DNA of 64,000 bases, taken from NCBI GenBank assembly GCA_935421215.2, contig OW285238.1, positions 29,913,678-29,977,677 on the forward strand. Direction: 5' to 3'. The notes under the pieces are model-generated. The model was not told where the DNA came from and did not search any database. It saw only the letters and a program-made list of their open reading frames with translations. The position numbers were made by a program, and so were the translations under genes. Source of the DNA: Melolontha melolontha (Eukaryota; Arthropoda; Insecta; Coleoptera; Scarabaeidae). Below, one piece after another: positions 1-11,903 of the stretch. Numbering within the stretch: the first letter of the stretch is position 1; each line of letters starts with the position of its first letter.

Positions 1-534
1 TTCCAATCTACGGAATACTTGTTTTACGCATCATGTCCTCTTAGTTACATCTTTTAACATTATAGTTCATGTAAACAGATATGTAAAACAGGTCACATCT
101 AACTAGGTTAACGGAAGTAGAGTTAATATATAAATTGGGACTGAGAAGTCTCGTCAGTTGGACTCAGTCAGTCTTGTCAGTCAGTCTGGTGTATCATATT
201 TTTACACAAATGTACCTTAACAAACATGAATGGTTCAAGGAATGGGTACTTTTTATTACTTAAATGACTATACACAAAACTTTCACTACGGTTTATACAA
301 TACTGTTCTTAAAGTGTTAAAACTGAGGGTCTACATTATGTTAAAGGGAGGTAAAGAAGCGCTATGGAACAATAAAATACATGACTGTCTGAATATCAAA
401 TAAATAAATTGAGTAAGGGTGAATTATTAATTTCTAATTGATCATTGAGGATCTTGTCAGTTTTCTTTAATTTATTAATTTCAAGTGACTCTATTTTCGT
501 AACGTTACGTTTACATTTAGGTAAAGTTTAAAAA
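1..534. other. AT-rich region without recognised gene
   Basis: No coding signature is seen. Positions 135-190 hold short imperfect CAGTCAGT-type repeats. The stretch leads into the PLE fragment that follows and may include its untranslated leader, but this cannot be shown. Confidence 0.4.
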
Positions 535-1018
535 AGCATCAATAGCATTGAACTTGAAGAATGGAGTAATTTTTATAGGAATAGAAAGGTAATTAAGGTT
601 CATAAATTGAAAAATCAATCCTTAGAACTACATAAGAAATTTATAAAGTTATATCCACCATAAAAAAAGCATATTGTTGTAATTCCTATAAAAGAAACAC
701 TAGTAATCAATCAGTCATCTGAGAATTTAGGTCGTGTCGAAATAGATTCGTTAAGCAAAAGTTTAAGATACTGTTTGTCAAAAGGTCAGATACCGATAGA
801 CCAGGTAATTGCGTAGTATCGAAACTTCGATTAACAATTTTGCGAAAAGATCAAAAACTTCGTTCGAGAGGCTTGTAAAACCTAAATCATTAAGAATTTA
901 CAACAGCACAAAGGAAAGTCAGTTAATAACGAGAATAATACCATTAAAACTCTAACATCAAAGTACTTATTTTGCACTTAAAAGCAGATAAAAGGAACAA
1001 ATTGGTAATTATGGATAA
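535..1018 (+). pseudogene. Penelope-like element, N-terminal ORF fragment
   Basis: Conceptual translation on the plus strand, shifting frame several times, matches the N-terminal part of PLE reverse transcriptases. A block around 855-930 reads KNFVREACKT then LQQHKGKSVNNENNTIKTL, and about 961-1018 reads ALKADKRNKLVIMDK, the conserved block before the RT fingers. A sister fragment with the same KSFVREAC block lies at 30061-30243. Stop codons interrupt it, so it is dead. It ends where an inverted PLE copy (the 1021 fragment) begins, so two PLEs meet tail to tail here. Confidence 0.7.
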
Positions 1019-1020
1019 AA

Positions 1021-1379
1021 TCAACTACTTCTAAAGAGTAATGTAACGTGTAATATCTTAAATTCTTTGTTAAAATTGTGGTTTGTTAAATTAATATGAC
1101 ACGCATATAAAGAGTCACTTTTATTATTTCTAAATGAAGAAAAATGTTCTTTGATGCGTATTTCAAACGATCTGCCTGTCTGTCCGATATACGTCATGGG
1201 GCAACTACCGCAAGTTAACTCATAGACTCCTGACTTTTTATTGTTATTTGTTAAATTTTTATTGTTTTTTATAAATTTGGATAAATTGTTGTTAGTTCTA
1301 TACGCTGTATTAATGTCTAACTTTCTTAAATATTTACAAATTTTTGTGCTTGAAGAGCCTATAAACATGATCATTTTAA
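1021..1379 (-). pseudogene. Penelope-like element, GIY-YIG endonuclease segment (3' piece of split copy)
   Basis: The minus-strand ORF carries the PLE endonuclease core: SGVYELTCGSCPMTYIGQTG, then an R-x-I-KEH helix and an SLYACH block. In the PLE family GIY-YIG nicks the target for reverse transcription. The upstream part of the same ORF (RT C-terminus) is at 4322-4676, displaced by the LINE inserted at 1392-4321. The matching 12-base target duplications (1380-1391 and 4322-4333) show the two pieces were once contiguous. The C-terminal end diverges at HVTLLFRSS, so the element also lacks its normal 3' end. Confidence 0.82.
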
Positions 1380-1557
1380 ATTTTTGGGTGTATATATATA
1401 TATCGGGTTACAACGTTTTACGTCTTCCGATTCCTAATCGCCATTCCCCTCTGTTCATCCATAGGCCCTCCTCCAGATCCGTCTCTCGAATTTCTTTATC
1501 CACTCCGTCTCTCCAGCTTCTGCGCGGTCTTCCTCGTTTTCGGTTTCCTTGGGGGTT

Positions 1558-3425
1558 CTAGTTTAGCACTTTCTTTGGGATTCTGTGTTCTGGCATTCTT
1601 TGGACGTGCCCATACCATATTAGCTGTTTGGTTATAATGTCATTTATAATGTCATGTTGTATTCCCATTTCTTGTCTAATGGTTTCATTTGGGACTCTAT
1701 CTCTCCGGGATTTTCCTGCCGCTCTTCTCCAGAAGTCCATTTCTGTGGCTTTTATCTTTCTTTTTGTTTTTTCTTTTATCGGCCACACCTCCGAGCTATA
1801 TGTTAAATCCTTTTTTTATTTTCTTTTGTAATGGTCTTGTCCCACAGAATACTGTTCAGCATGGAAGTAGCTCTTCTTCCCTGTATATTTCTGTCTGATA
1901 TTGCCTCATCTAGTGTCCCATCCTTGGATATTTTCATTCCTAGGTATTTGTATATATTGCAATGTTTGATGATCTGTCCCGTTGCTAGGTGTAGGTCTTC
2001 TTGCTGTCCGCCTATGCACATATATTCTGTTTTTACTATGTTAACATCCAGGCCCCATTTTCCGTATTCTTCGATGAGCTTTCGGCTCATATATTCCATG
2101 TCATGTATATCTTGTGCAATAACTACTTGGTCGTCCGCAAAAGAAAGGGTATTGTGAATCCGGATGTTAATCCTTCGTTGGTTTTGACTCTAGATGTGGA
2201 ACCCGCATATAAAGACTTCACGGCTTTTATTATTTCCGTGTTTATGTTGGTATGTTGAAGAGCCTCCCATAGTTTTACTAAAGGTATACTGTCGTAAGCC
2301 TTTTTCAGATCTACGTACAGGAGATGTACCTCTTGATTTCGTGCTGTTTTCTTTTCTAAAATTTGAGTTAGCGTAAACAGGTGATCAATTGTGGATTTTC
2401 CTGCTCTGAAGCCTGCTTGTTTTTCTGCCTCCATATTGGCATATTCTTTCTCTATCCTGTTCTTTAAGATTTTCCCATAAACTCTACTTATAGCACTTGC
2501 AACGGCTATTCCCCGATAGTTGTCACAGTTACTCTTGTCCCCTTTTTATGTATCGTCGTAAGGTGTGATGTCTTCCATTCCGTTGGTACTTCGTGCCTGT
2601 TAAGGTATCTTTGGAATAAATTTCTTAATAGCCCGTAGAGTTTATCTGTGCCGTATTTTAGCAGTTCATTAGTAATATTACCTGGTCCTGGGGCTCTTAC
2701 ATTTTTTAGGTTTTTACAGACTTCTTTAACCTCCGCCACAGTTATCCTAATTGGGGATCCTTGTATAACAATCCCCTGGTTTTCGTTTTGGATGTCTTTG
2801 AATTGAGGTCTGTCCTCCGTCAACATCTCTTCAGTACTTGTTCCATTTTTCAGGTGTTATAAGTGAGATTATGTCCTTCGTTCGTCCTCCTCTCATACTT
2901 TTGAGGAGCCTCCAACTTTCTGTACTCTTCCTTCCTCCAATGTATGTATTAATCTTTGAACACGTCCTTTCCCATTGGTTGTTCTTCTTTTCCCTTATTT
3001 TCTTCCGTACTCTCCTTTGCGATTCCTTGTATTTCTATACGTATACGTATACGTTCCTTGTATACGTGGTACCTTTTCCTTTTTTCTTCTATTTCGTATT
3101 CAACTTCTTCGTCCCACCAGTATGGTTTTTTCTGTTTTCCTCGTTTTTCCTCGTAACCCAATGCTTCCTCTGCCGCTGAGCATATACCCCTCTTTATGTA
3201 TTCGTATTCTTCTTCTATGTTTGTGAATTCTGTATTCTGAATTTTGCTGTCCAGTCTGGAGTTGTATAGTAGTTTTGTACTTTCGTGTTCGAGGCTGTTA
3301 ATTTTAAATCTTTTTGGGGTTTCTTCGTTTATTATTTCACCCTTTTTTTGGGATTGTCCGGTTCTTCCTTTGTTCTTATTGGTGACATTAGTGTTCCTTT
3401 TAGTAGGTAGTGGTCGCTTCCACAT
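1558..3425 (-). pseudogene. LINE linker and reverse transcriptase domain, frameshifted
   Basis: The remainder of the LINE protein is spread over at least four open segments. 2949-3425 is a charged linker. 2506-2826 carries the early RT block with APGPGNITNELLKYG. 2123-2434 carries AGFRAGKSTIDHLFTL and the motif A block YVDLKKAYDSI. Near 2139 the catalytic box reads FADD. 1803-2099 continues through the palm, and 1558-1788 holds the C-terminal tail with the IWYGHVQRM block typical of this LINE group. Frame changes near 2106, 2440 and 2830 show decay. Confidence 0.82.
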
Positions 3426-4171
3426 GAGGTACCTATATGAACTCTTACATCTAGGAACTTCAGTCTGGATTTTTGTTTAATTATTATGTAGTCAATAACG
3501 CTTTTTAGATTCCTTGTTGGCTGTGTCCATGTGTATTTATGGATCTCGCGATGTTGAAAATGACCATTAAGAATGGTCAACTGATTTTGTTCACATGTTT
3601 CTATTAACCGTCTTCCATTATCGTTGACGACTTCTTCTCCATACTTTCCCACAACCAGGTCCTTCTGCTTTCTTCCTGTCCTGCCGTTTAGGTCTCCTAG
3701 AAATATTATTTCTCTTGATGTTCCTATTTTTCCTATTTCCTCATTTAGTTTTTCATAAAATGAGTCTTTATTGTAGACTAGTTCGTCGTCATTAATGGCA
3801 TATATTCCCAGGATAGTCAAATTATATCCAAATATTTTCATATTCATCTTTATCATTCTTTCATTAATCGGTTCCCATGTGGAGATGTACTTTCTCATTC
3901 TCCTGTGGATTACTATGGATACTCCTTGCTTAGCTCTGCTTTCCTTGGGTACTCTGCTGTAAAAGTGGTCGTAACTCCCCCAATTTTCCGATCCTTTTCC
4001 TTTCTTTTTCGTCTCTGTTAAAACCGCGATGTCTACTTGGAGATTTTTCAATTCGCTGGCAACTTCGTTTATTTTGTTGGATAGGCCCAGTACATTCCAT
4101 GTACCGCATATCGTTGTCCGTTTTCTTAGCTTGGTTCGTCCTTGTGTGTTATCCGTCCCATTCCGAGGCAA
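3332..4171 (-). pseudogene. LINE apurinic-like endonuclease domain
   Basis: This 279-residue ORF is the N-terminal endonuclease (exonuclease-endonuclease-phosphatase fold) of the LINE. Visible motifs in order are TWNVLGL near residue 24, LTETKKKG near 50, the IFLGDLNGRTG block near 155 and GSDHYLLKG near 255, which match the catalytic N, E, D-x-N and S-D-H of APE-type endonucleases. In the element it would nick target DNA to prime reverse transcription. The start at 4171 (MPRNGTDN) is plausible but the leader may be longer. The linker region continues at 2949-3425 in another frame. Confidence 0.85.
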
Positions 4172-4321
4172 TTGATTAGGTTTTTTAGCAGGTATGTTTT
4201 TTTTTCCGTAGGGCAGGGAGCTGGCCTACCGCTACAACCCTCCTCCTTCATCCGGGCTTGGGACCGGCAGTGACAGATATGGAGCTACTCAATCCACCCC
4301 ACAGCTGCCCCAGGCGGAGTT

Positions 4322-4700
4322 ATTTTTGGGTGTTATTATTATTTAATATTGGGTAAACTTGTGATATGGCTTTTGTAAGGAGTTTTTTATTTAAAATTTT
4401 ATCTATTATATTACTTTTATATCCATTGTTGATTGCCATTTGTTTAATTAAATTTAACTCTTTCTCGAAATCTGTTTGGTTCACCGGAGTATTGATTAAT
4501 CTATGTATAAGGCTGTGATAAGCCGCTAATTTGTGATGTATCGGGTGGCAAGAAGTGTTATGAATAGTTATATCTGTATTTGACGGTTTGTGGTAAATTG
4601 CAAAGTTACATTTGTTATTAATTCTAGAAATCGTTAAATCGAGAAAGTTAATACTATTATTTGTTTCCTGTTCCATTGTAAACTTAATATTGTGATTGTT
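4322..4700 (-). pseudogene. Penelope-like element, RT C-terminal segment (5' piece of split copy)
   Basis: The ORF at 4320-4676 reads SINFLDLTISR, FAIYHKPSNTDITIHN and HPIHHKLAAYHSLIHRL, the conserved PLE region between the RT palm and the endonuclease. It ends at the LINE insertion; the missing continuation is at 1021-1379. Upstream of 4700 the PLE cannot be followed, so the copy is 5' truncated. Confidence 0.82.
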
Positions 4701-4879
4701 GGGGCAACTGCACTGTTACGTGGACTTGATGTTCCTGTGTATTGTTTCACCGCGCACGGGTTGTAAGGCCGTATACGCACTAATTATTTACTCGTCGGTG
4801 ACAGTTTTTAACTCCCATATAACATTTATTTACAAAATTTACACTATTTGATACATAAGAATTGTTTATTTGTTTATAA

Positions 4880-5065
4880 AGCAAGACTGTTGTCTTGTTA
4901 ATAAAACATGAGACTGGTGTCTCTTAATATTAATTGTAAGCTGTTGTCTTGAGCATTGTTCTTATGACTGTTATCTAGAACGCTGTTATGTTGAGAGTCT
5001 TGTCTTGAACACTGTTCTGTTGACACTTGCACTGTTGTTGCGCACGCTGATCTGTTGAGACTGTT
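4880..5065. repeat. Diverged CTGTTGTCTTG-type minisatellite
   Basis: A run of imperfect short repeats built around GACTGTTGTCTTG / GAACACTGTT occurs about eight times. Copies are too diverged to give a fixed period. The rest of 4700-5580 shows no gene; the minus ORF at 5134-5376 has no recognised domain. Confidence 0.45.
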
Positions 5066-5599
5066 TAAGGATTGTAAGCAAAATTTACCCCTAACTTCAG
5101 TGAACTCTGGAACAATTTACAAAATAGGCCGCATCAGAATACGGCCAGATGACGAACAAAGGTCGACAAAATTCCCAAGAACCGCCTTGTTTGTAAACTG
5201 TGCCTACTAAAATAGCAAACATTGCAGATGGGTTTTAATTCTATATTAACTATAACTAAAATTATCAGTTTATGATGCTTGCATTCTTCATTCTGATGTT
5301 TTATGGTACAAAATTTAGTGAACGTGCGTTTGATAAAGCATTTGAAAGTTCCAAAGTGTGTACATGGCACGTTCACTCATAAAACAAGGTTAATTGAAAA
5401 ATGTCTAAAGAGTCCAGCAATAATATAAGTACCGAATTGAATACAGGTTGATAAATATGAACGATGCCGCATCTTAAATTCAGGGAAACGTTTGCATTTT
5501 AATACGATAATAAATTATAGTTATACAAAGGTTTAACGATTAAGAGAAGCAATAACCTACTAAAATTCTCGATATACCATAAAGAATCGCACACAGACA

Positions 5600-6315
5600 C
5601 AACAATACATAATAAATCAATGCACCCAATTCAACATAAATTAGCAGCATTCTATAGTATGATTCATAGACTATTAAATATACCCATGTCAATAGAAGAC
5701 TTTAATTCAGAATACAACATTATAAAACAGATTGCAATCAATAATGGTTATGACCCGAATATAATAGATAAAATAATATCCAAAAAACGAGAAACTAAAG
5801 CAATACAAGATATATATCCGATTACTAAAGATCATGGCAAGAAATTTAAAATTATTACTTACCTAGGCAGACAAAATAAAACTTTGGAAAAATTTTTAAG
5901 AAAACAAAATATAAACATTGCATATAAAACCAACAACCATATTAGTAACTACATCAAAAACAATAAAAGTAAAACAGTACATCATAATAAGTCAGGTGTG
6001 TATAAACTAACTTGTGGCACATGTACTAAAACATATATCGGGCAAACAGGTAGAACGTTCAAAAAGCGCATATACGAACATTATTATTCGTTTAGAAATG
6101 GGAAAACAGATTCAGCATACTCCAACCATTTAATTGAAGAAAGCCATAGTTTTAATAATAATTTCAAGATCCTACACGAAGAAAAGAAAAGTAAGAAACT
6201 CGATTTATTAGAAGCAATGCAAATTAATAAACAAACATTTTCAAATAAATTATTATATGACAAAACAGAGCTTAATTCGTCCCCTCTGTTGAACTTATTT
6301 CCTATTTTTGATTGA
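5600..6315 (+). CDS. Penelope-like element C-terminal half with GIY-YIG endonuclease (5' truncated)
   Basis: An uninterrupted 231-codon frame covers the PLE region from HPIQHKLAAFYSMIHRLLN through the connector (NNGYDPNIIDKI) to the endonuclease SGVYKLTCGTCTKTYIGQTG with the following R-x-F-KKRI-x-EH helix, YSNH block and a C-terminal ELNSSPLLNL tail near the usual PLE end. Full-length PLE proteins are much longer and begin with reverse transcriptase, which is missing, so the internal ATG is not a native start. A hammerhead ribozyme (6487-6531) and the beginning of another PLE ORF (6597) follow, as in PLE terminal repeats. Confidence 0.85.
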
Positions 6316-6486
6316 AATATTTTGTTAGATATGTGTCACTTATAATATAATTTATGTTATCTATATGTATCCCTTATACTAAAAGAGGCGGGTAAAAATA
6401 TTTCGGTTTCCAATTTCTGAGAATACCATTAAGTCATAAAATAAAAAATATTTACGTTTAAGTAAAATGTTTTATAGTACCGCTTG

Positions 6487-6531
6487 TTATATCTGAAGAA
6501 ACCGTTGTACGGTGAAACAGCTGTTATATAG
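6487..6531 (+). ncRNA. Hammerhead ribozyme motif in PLE terminal repeat
   Basis: Core CTGAAGA (6493-6499) fits CUGANGA. Stem II pairs ACCG (6501-6504) with CGGT (6510-6513), followed by GAAA (6514-6517). Stem III is the short self-complementary ACAGCTGT, and stem I pairs TATAT (6488-6492) with ATATA (6526-6530). The predicted cleavage is after T6525. PLEs are known to carry such minimal type I hammerheads. Activity is inferred from the fold only. Confidence 0.8.
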
Positions 6532-6589
6532 TCATTATTAAATATTATTAAATAAAGTGTAAATCTAATACAACATTGTGTGTTTTTAT

Positions 6590-6645
6590 CATTTGATATG
6601 GATTTACATCAAGTAAAGGCAGAATCTATTCAATACAAAGATTTC
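6590..6645 (+). pseudogene. PLE 5' ORF start after the ribozyme
   Basis: ATG at 6598 opens MDLHQVKAESIQY, which recurs at 60477 (MDLQQVKAESIQL) and in mutated form near 18573. It marks the beginning of a PLE ORF downstream of a hammerhead, as in tandemly organised PLE terminal repeats. The frame closes within about 70 bases. Confidence 0.6.
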
Positions 6646-7717
6646 AATTTTGTACCCGACCCTTAGGTCCAAATACTATATTCCTTATATTTAATATATA
6701 CAAAATGAATAATACTTATATTTAATATATAATACAAATTAATTTCGTTTATAAGACGAAACAGTGATTAGCATACGTTAAATTTAAAACGTTTTAGCTC
6801 TGCTTATGTGTTGAATTAATCTGTTCTTATTTCTGGACCTGTATGTATGCTGTATAAAAAATTATGTATGATCATACTGCATATAAAAAAAAGTCAATAA
6901 TATAGACCCAGCTTCACTAAAAATATAGGTAACAATATATTGTCAACATATACATATTCCAAATAAGGTGCCAATTATTAATTACATACTTTGTTATTGG
7001 TAGACCGGAAATGCTTTTTCTATGTAAATATAATATTAAGTGTTAGGAATTATTATTACATAACTATGAATCTATTTATGTTATTCGTGAAAGTGATTAT
7101 GATAATATGTTCGTACACTACAGACGAAATGAACACCGTTACATCACCAAAACATCCTAAACAGTGACGCAAGGTCGCAAGCGAGGTCTGTGATTCAACG
7201 TATAATTTCCGGATATTTCCACTACATTATGATAACACTATATTCAAGTCTTTCTTTTTAGTGAGACAATGTGTTTTCATCGATTCTATTACTCTAAATA
7301 CAAACTATAAAACTGCAAATATCTACTAACTTGAGTAGCCTTTTTAAACGCATTTTCTCTCATTATCGAAATTATTTTTACTGATGTAATACTAGAAAAA
7401 GGTAACATAATAGAACGAGTTTTCAAATAAATTTATTGTAGAAATAAATATAGATTTGGCAACTAAATAATTGCGAATTTATTTAATAAAATAAAAAACA
7501 ATTTTTGTATGGAATTAAATTTTTTTATTCAGTGAGGTATTATCCATTTCGATCAACAACCTTTTGCTACCTTTCTGACAGGATTGTAATTTCAAATTCA
7601 TAAACCTTTTAGATTTAATCGATAAAAATTGAATCAAGTTTGATATTGAAACTTTACCATCCAGAAAGGTTTGCGAAGAACATAATTAATGATAAACTGA
7701 TGGTACAAGGTCAGAAC
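6646..7717. other. AT-rich region, no gene recognised
   Basis: No ORF with a recognisable domain, no clear tandem repeat and no transposon end was found. Low-complexity A/T runs dominate. Confidence 0.4.
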
Positions 7718-8971
7718 TACGAGGGTCACCTTTTATTTTTTTAAAAATCCTGGAAAGAAAACTAAATTTTTGGGAACAAACTATTTTATTGATTTTCAAA
7801 ATATTCGCCTTTATGGTCTATACAATTTTGCATGATTACGAATTAGTTCTCAAAAAATGTTTTCCACTCTAAAGGTTGTATCTCAGAAACATGGTTTTCA
7901 AACGCTTCGACTGCTTCTTGAGGTGTTGAAAATCGCTGTCCACGCATTTTTTGTTTCACAATTCGGAACAAAAAGAAATCATTCGGCGATAACTCAGGTT
8001 AATATGGCCAATGAGACATTATTTTAACACTTTTCTCTTTCAAATAGTCAACTGTTAGACGTGTTGTTTGGGAACTCGTATTGTCATGATGAAGAATAAT
8101 GCGACGTTTTCGGTTGTTCTTTCTGATTTCGTCTATAACTTTTGGCAAACAAATTACTGTATACCATTTTGCGGTAACAGTTTTTCGGTTCTCTAAAGGA
8201 ATTGTTGCGATGTGTCCTGTAAGCGATCATTTTCTTGGAAGTGCTTTTGTGGGGTTCTGTTCGTCTTGGAACTCTCATACAGTAGATTGTTGCTTAGTTT
8301 CCAGCTCATACGCATATATCCATGTTTGGTCACCTGTGACGATGTTGTATACGGATTTTGCGGGTCCTACGTCGAATTTTTTGCGCATCTCTGACACGAA
8401 CTGCTTTCTGTGCTTCGGTCAAGTTATGTGAAATCCATCTGGAACATATTTTTTTTACAAATAAATGTTCATGTAAAATCGAACGAATTGCAGTCTGCGA
8501 TATGCCAAGAGATGCCTTTACCTCGCTGTAAGTCGCATGTTGAACGTGTTCTATTATTTTCCGCACAGCATCGACGTTTTTTGGAATCACAACAGTTTTT
8601 GGTCGAGCTTTACGTTATTCATCACTCACTGAGGCACGACCATGACGAAATTCTGCAAGCCAATTGTAAACTGTCTTCTCTGATGGTGCTTCATTACCAA
8701 AAGTTGACCGAAGCGATATAATGCATTCTTGTGGAGTTAAGCCTTTTTTATAATCGTAAAAAATCATCTAGCAAAAACCTTCACGAGTAATCTCCATTAT
8801 TTTACAAACTCACTGTCTTAAAGCTGTCACTGTCAACAAACTACTGACCCAATTCCTAAGCTATCGCGGATTTCTCATTGACAAATGTCAAACTTTAAGA
8901 ATATAGTGATTACATATGTCAAAAGCACCATCTAGTGGTCGATTGTAAAAATATAAAAGGCGTGCCTCGTA
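7718..8971 (-). mobile_element. mariner transposon, degenerate
   Basis: Terminal inverted repeats read TACGAGGGTCACCTTTTATT at the left and its counterpart (TACGAGGCACGCCTTTTATA on the minus strand) at the right, with TA at the outer edges. The leftward transposase starts near 8800 with MEITREGF, then FYDYKKGLTPQECIISLRST (HTH of the mariner/SETMAR type) and FGNEAPSEKTVYNW. The 8330-8590 segment (IPKNVDAVRKIIEHVQHATY) is the second HTH. The DDE region near 8278-8000 is shifted and broken. The same family forms the inverted pair at 51864-53500. Confidence 0.85.
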
Positions 8972-9524
8972 TTTGGTGGATAGGGCAAAACACATCTCAA
9001 ATCTGGTCAGGAAAGCAAGGATCACTTATTGTTATTAACCGAAGTAAATACATACGGTTGCTAGGGTCAATTACCGTAGAGGGAGATCGATCAGTTAATG
9101 AAAATTACTAGGCTAAGGGGCGAAGGTTGATGAAACAAGGCCAGGACAATATACAGAGTTCTGTGGTGGGGATCGACTTCATAAGTCATATGCAAAGGAA
9201 CCAGCCAACTTCAGAAGAAAAAGTCAAGCAGTAAAGAGGCTTTACTCTCGAGACTGTTGGGCCCATTTAAAAATAATGCTAAAGAATGTAGAAGTTCGGA
9301 TGGGCAAATCAAGTACAGATGAACCAAAGTCAGCTACTGAAGTAAATAACGAGAGCTCATTTAGTCTTTACTTCCGGTGTAGCTATGTTTTGTAAAACGC
9401 ATGTCGTTACTAATTTATAAATGTCATGAATTACTACTTACTTGACAGAAGTTTGACTTAAGTCAAAACATACATTACCTATTTTCTGTGTGTCACTTAA
9501 TAGGTTACGCTTAATAGGTTATCA
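8972..9524. other. Unassigned region
   Basis: Less AT-biased than its surroundings between 8985 and 9320 (for example AGGCCAGGACAATATACAGA at 9139), perhaps an old retroelement fragment. No frame or repeat boundary could be established. Confidence 0.3.
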
Positions 9525-10929
9525 CGAGTGATCATTAAAATTTTCGCTCAAGTAAGCCATGTACACAAAAAGTATGTCCTAACTTAAGTTATTAGAGGAG
9601 CTCTGTCATTATAATTTCAAACGTCATGATTGTTAGAAAATAATTTGAAATGCTGACTTTTATATTAAATATATTTATAATTTTTATACAAAGTAATAGA
9701 ATATTATAAAAAATGTGTAAAATGTTGACCATTCTCCACCAAGCATAATCGCACTCTATTTCGTAGAGCATTGAAAACATTGATCAGTATTTGTGGTGAG
9801 TTATTGATGTGTTCACATTTTTCTATAATTTTATGTCTTAACTCTTGTAGATTATTATTAATTGGTGTTTCATAAATAATATTCTTTATATATGGCCACA
9901 CAAAAAATCCATGACTGTTAAATCACACGATCGTGGTGGATATGGAATCGCTGTATTTCTACTTATTATCCTATCGCCATAAAATTGTTGCAAAAACTGA
10001 ATATTTTCAAGTGTAACGTGAGATTGTAGCCCCATCCTGTTGAAAATATCCGACCTGGAGTTCATCATTAGTCAATTGATTAGTAAAAACACTGAGAATT
10101 TCGTTACGATATTTCTCCGATGTTATCGTGCCCTCAAAGAATATTGGTCCTATTAATCGGTGACGACTCATACCTACCCATACGCCTATTTTTTCTGGAT
10201 CTAGAGGAACTTCTCTGTAGAAATGAGGATTTTCACTGGACCACATACGCATATTTTGCGAATTAACATAACCTTTCAAATAAAACCAAGCTTCATCGTT
10301 GAAAAAAGTATGATTTAAAATATTGTCTGTCATTGTTTGAATAAACCATTGGCAAAATTGTGTTCTTTTTTCATAATCCGTAGGTAATAGATTTTGTACA
10401 GAAGTTAATTTATATGGATACATGTGCAAGTCCTTTTTTAAAATTTTTTGACATGTTCCATACGAAAGCCCTACTTGTTGCGAAACTCTGCGAATAGATG
10501 TTTGAGGAGATTCGTTAATAATTTGTCTGACATTTTCAATTACGCCGCGACTTCTCTTGAGAGGAGGACCGCTTCCTTCTTTCCTTAAAATACTGCCTGT
10601 TTGACGAAAAAGATTTACACAATGCATTAGCGTATCACGGAAAGTTTTATAGCTAGGAACAGTATTTGGATAGCTCTCTTCAAACTCCGCAAGGCAATTT
10701 TCTATTGAATGCTGCCAAATACCATCAATTTTTTGAGATGTCCGGAAGTAACATTCTACCATAAACGCTTTATGCATATCATTAAAGGCCATTACTTTTT
10801 CTTTTGATGAAACTTTAAAATATATATTTGACACTGACAGATGTTTGAAATAACATCTTAATGACTAAAGCTACGACATAATTTTTATATACACGGCCAG
10901 CTACGAGTGGAAATTTTAATGATCGCTCG
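9525..10929 (-). mobile_element. mariner-like transposon, lightly decayed
   Basis: Inverted termini GAGTGATCATTAAAATTTTC (about 9527) and the matching GAGCGATCATTAAAATTT on the minus strand at the right bound a leftward transposase. The main ORF at 10007-10834 (275 residues) holds the N-terminal helix-turn-helix (FNDMHKAFMVECYFRT), IRRVSQQVGLSYGTCQKILK, the first catalytic block FFNDEAWFYLKGYVNSQNMR, GPIFFEGTIT and YFQQDGAT with the second Asp. The C-terminal third continues in shifted frames at 9704-10068 (YPPRSCDLTVMDFLCGHI, normally TPLDFFLWG). It is close to full length with a few indels; likely inactive but perhaps mobilisable. Confidence 0.85.
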
Positions 10930-11254
10930 TTATTAATAATTTAAGCACAGACATGTGTTTACAAATCCATGACTGCCCAGGACGTAAAGACTAATTGAAC
11001 GCTTGTTACATAAGTGTGTGAGAGACAATACTGACGAGAAAATAGATTTGATTTGGTAGATTGTTTAAAACCTATTAAAAATATTAGCAATCCGAGGGAG
11101 CTGGATATATACGAAAGTATTCATATTATTAAAAACAAAAATAATACGTACAACGTCGACACAGGTCCAGTTCCAGTCACACGTCTGCTCGAATTCTTAG
11201 AAAAATAGGAGATAAGAGACAGGGGACGAGGGTGTGAGAACAAACACATGTGTG
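10930..11254. other. Short unassigned interval
   Basis: Nothing recognisable apart from general AT richness between the mariner and the GC-richer repeat starting near 11255. Confidence 0.35.
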
Positions 11255-11580
11255 CTGCTACCTACGGCGCGCGCAGGCGCAGCGATGGAGTCTGAAGATG
11301 GTCGAAATCATAACAAAACCAGTAGTTGTATCGCACAATAGTCTTTATTGTGTATGCACTTAATCAGTGGAGACCGGTGTGGGTGACTAAAATAAAAGAT
11401 GGTAGGTAGCGCCACTCGGTTTTCTTACAGAAGCTCAAGTATGAAAACGGAGAAAAAAGATTGCGCGATCTTAGACGCATGCGCATACAAACTACAATAG
11501 TACAAACGGCTATCAAAACGAAACGACAAAATTCTGCACAGAATACCTGCAACCTGAAAATAAATGTGCAAACACCAACT
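11255..11580 (-). repeat. Unclassified interspersed repeat, copy A
   Basis: About 320 bases are shared, in opposite orientation, with 34950-35270. Shared landmarks include GGTGTGGGTGACTAAAATAA (11377), the TGCGCGATCTTAGACGCATG stretch (11461) and the CTACCTACGGCGC end. It is GC-richer than its surroundings. It has no convincing tRNA-type promoter boxes and no ORF, so SINE or MITE status is open. Confidence 0.6.
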
Positions 11581-11859
11581 TGCTAAAGACAACGTCGGAA
11601 ATTTCGGAAACAGATAGCTCGTATATTAATACATTTTCCTAAATAATAAACAAAATTCTGTCCAAGATAATAAAAATATAATATGTATATGTGCAAAAAT
11701 ATAAAATTTTGAAATGTTGAACAATAATAAAAAAATTGAGGGTGATTACATTGAAAATAAACTACAATATTTAAATACCAAATAGCAATTAAATTAAATA
11801 TCCAAAATATAAAAACAGAAATAAGAAAAACACCCTAACCACAATATATAACAATAAAT

Positions 11860-11903
11860 ACTATATACGTATTTCGGCAACTAAGTTGCCATCTTCAGTA
11901 GAA
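11860..11903 (-). ncRNA. Hammerhead ribozyme motif, left arm of palindrome
   Basis: On the minus strand: core CTGAAGA (complement of 11892-11898), stem II GGCAAC/GTTGCC (11876-11890), GAAA (complement of 11872-11875), short AT-rich stem III, stem I of about 3 bp next to the core. It fits CUGANGA-GAAA geometry. Confidence 0.65.

Larger units (their letters stand above)
1392..4321 (-). mobile_element. RTE-type non-LTR retrotransposon, nearly full length
   Basis: A 2.9-kb LINE reading leftward, ending in a short (TA)n tail at 1392-1403 as is common in RTE-like elements. It is flanked by the 12-base direct repeat ATTTTTGGGTGT at 1380-1391 and 4322-4333, a target-site duplication. Its 5' end at about 4320 contains a GC-richer leader. 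Endonuclease and reverse transcriptase domains are recognisable but split over several frames, so this copy is inactive. It inserted into the PLE at 1021-4676. A related 5'-truncated copy lies at 55123-55712. Confidence 0.88.

Noticed and set aside
1241..3480. Several plus-strand Phe/Leu/Ser-rich ORFs
   Set aside because: Antisense shadows of the leftward LINE; hydrophobic composition reflects the complement of Lys/Glu/Asn codons, not membrane proteins.
8099..8721. Plus-strand ORFs over the 8-kb mariner
   Set aside because: They translate the antisense of the transposase; the real homology is on the minus strand.
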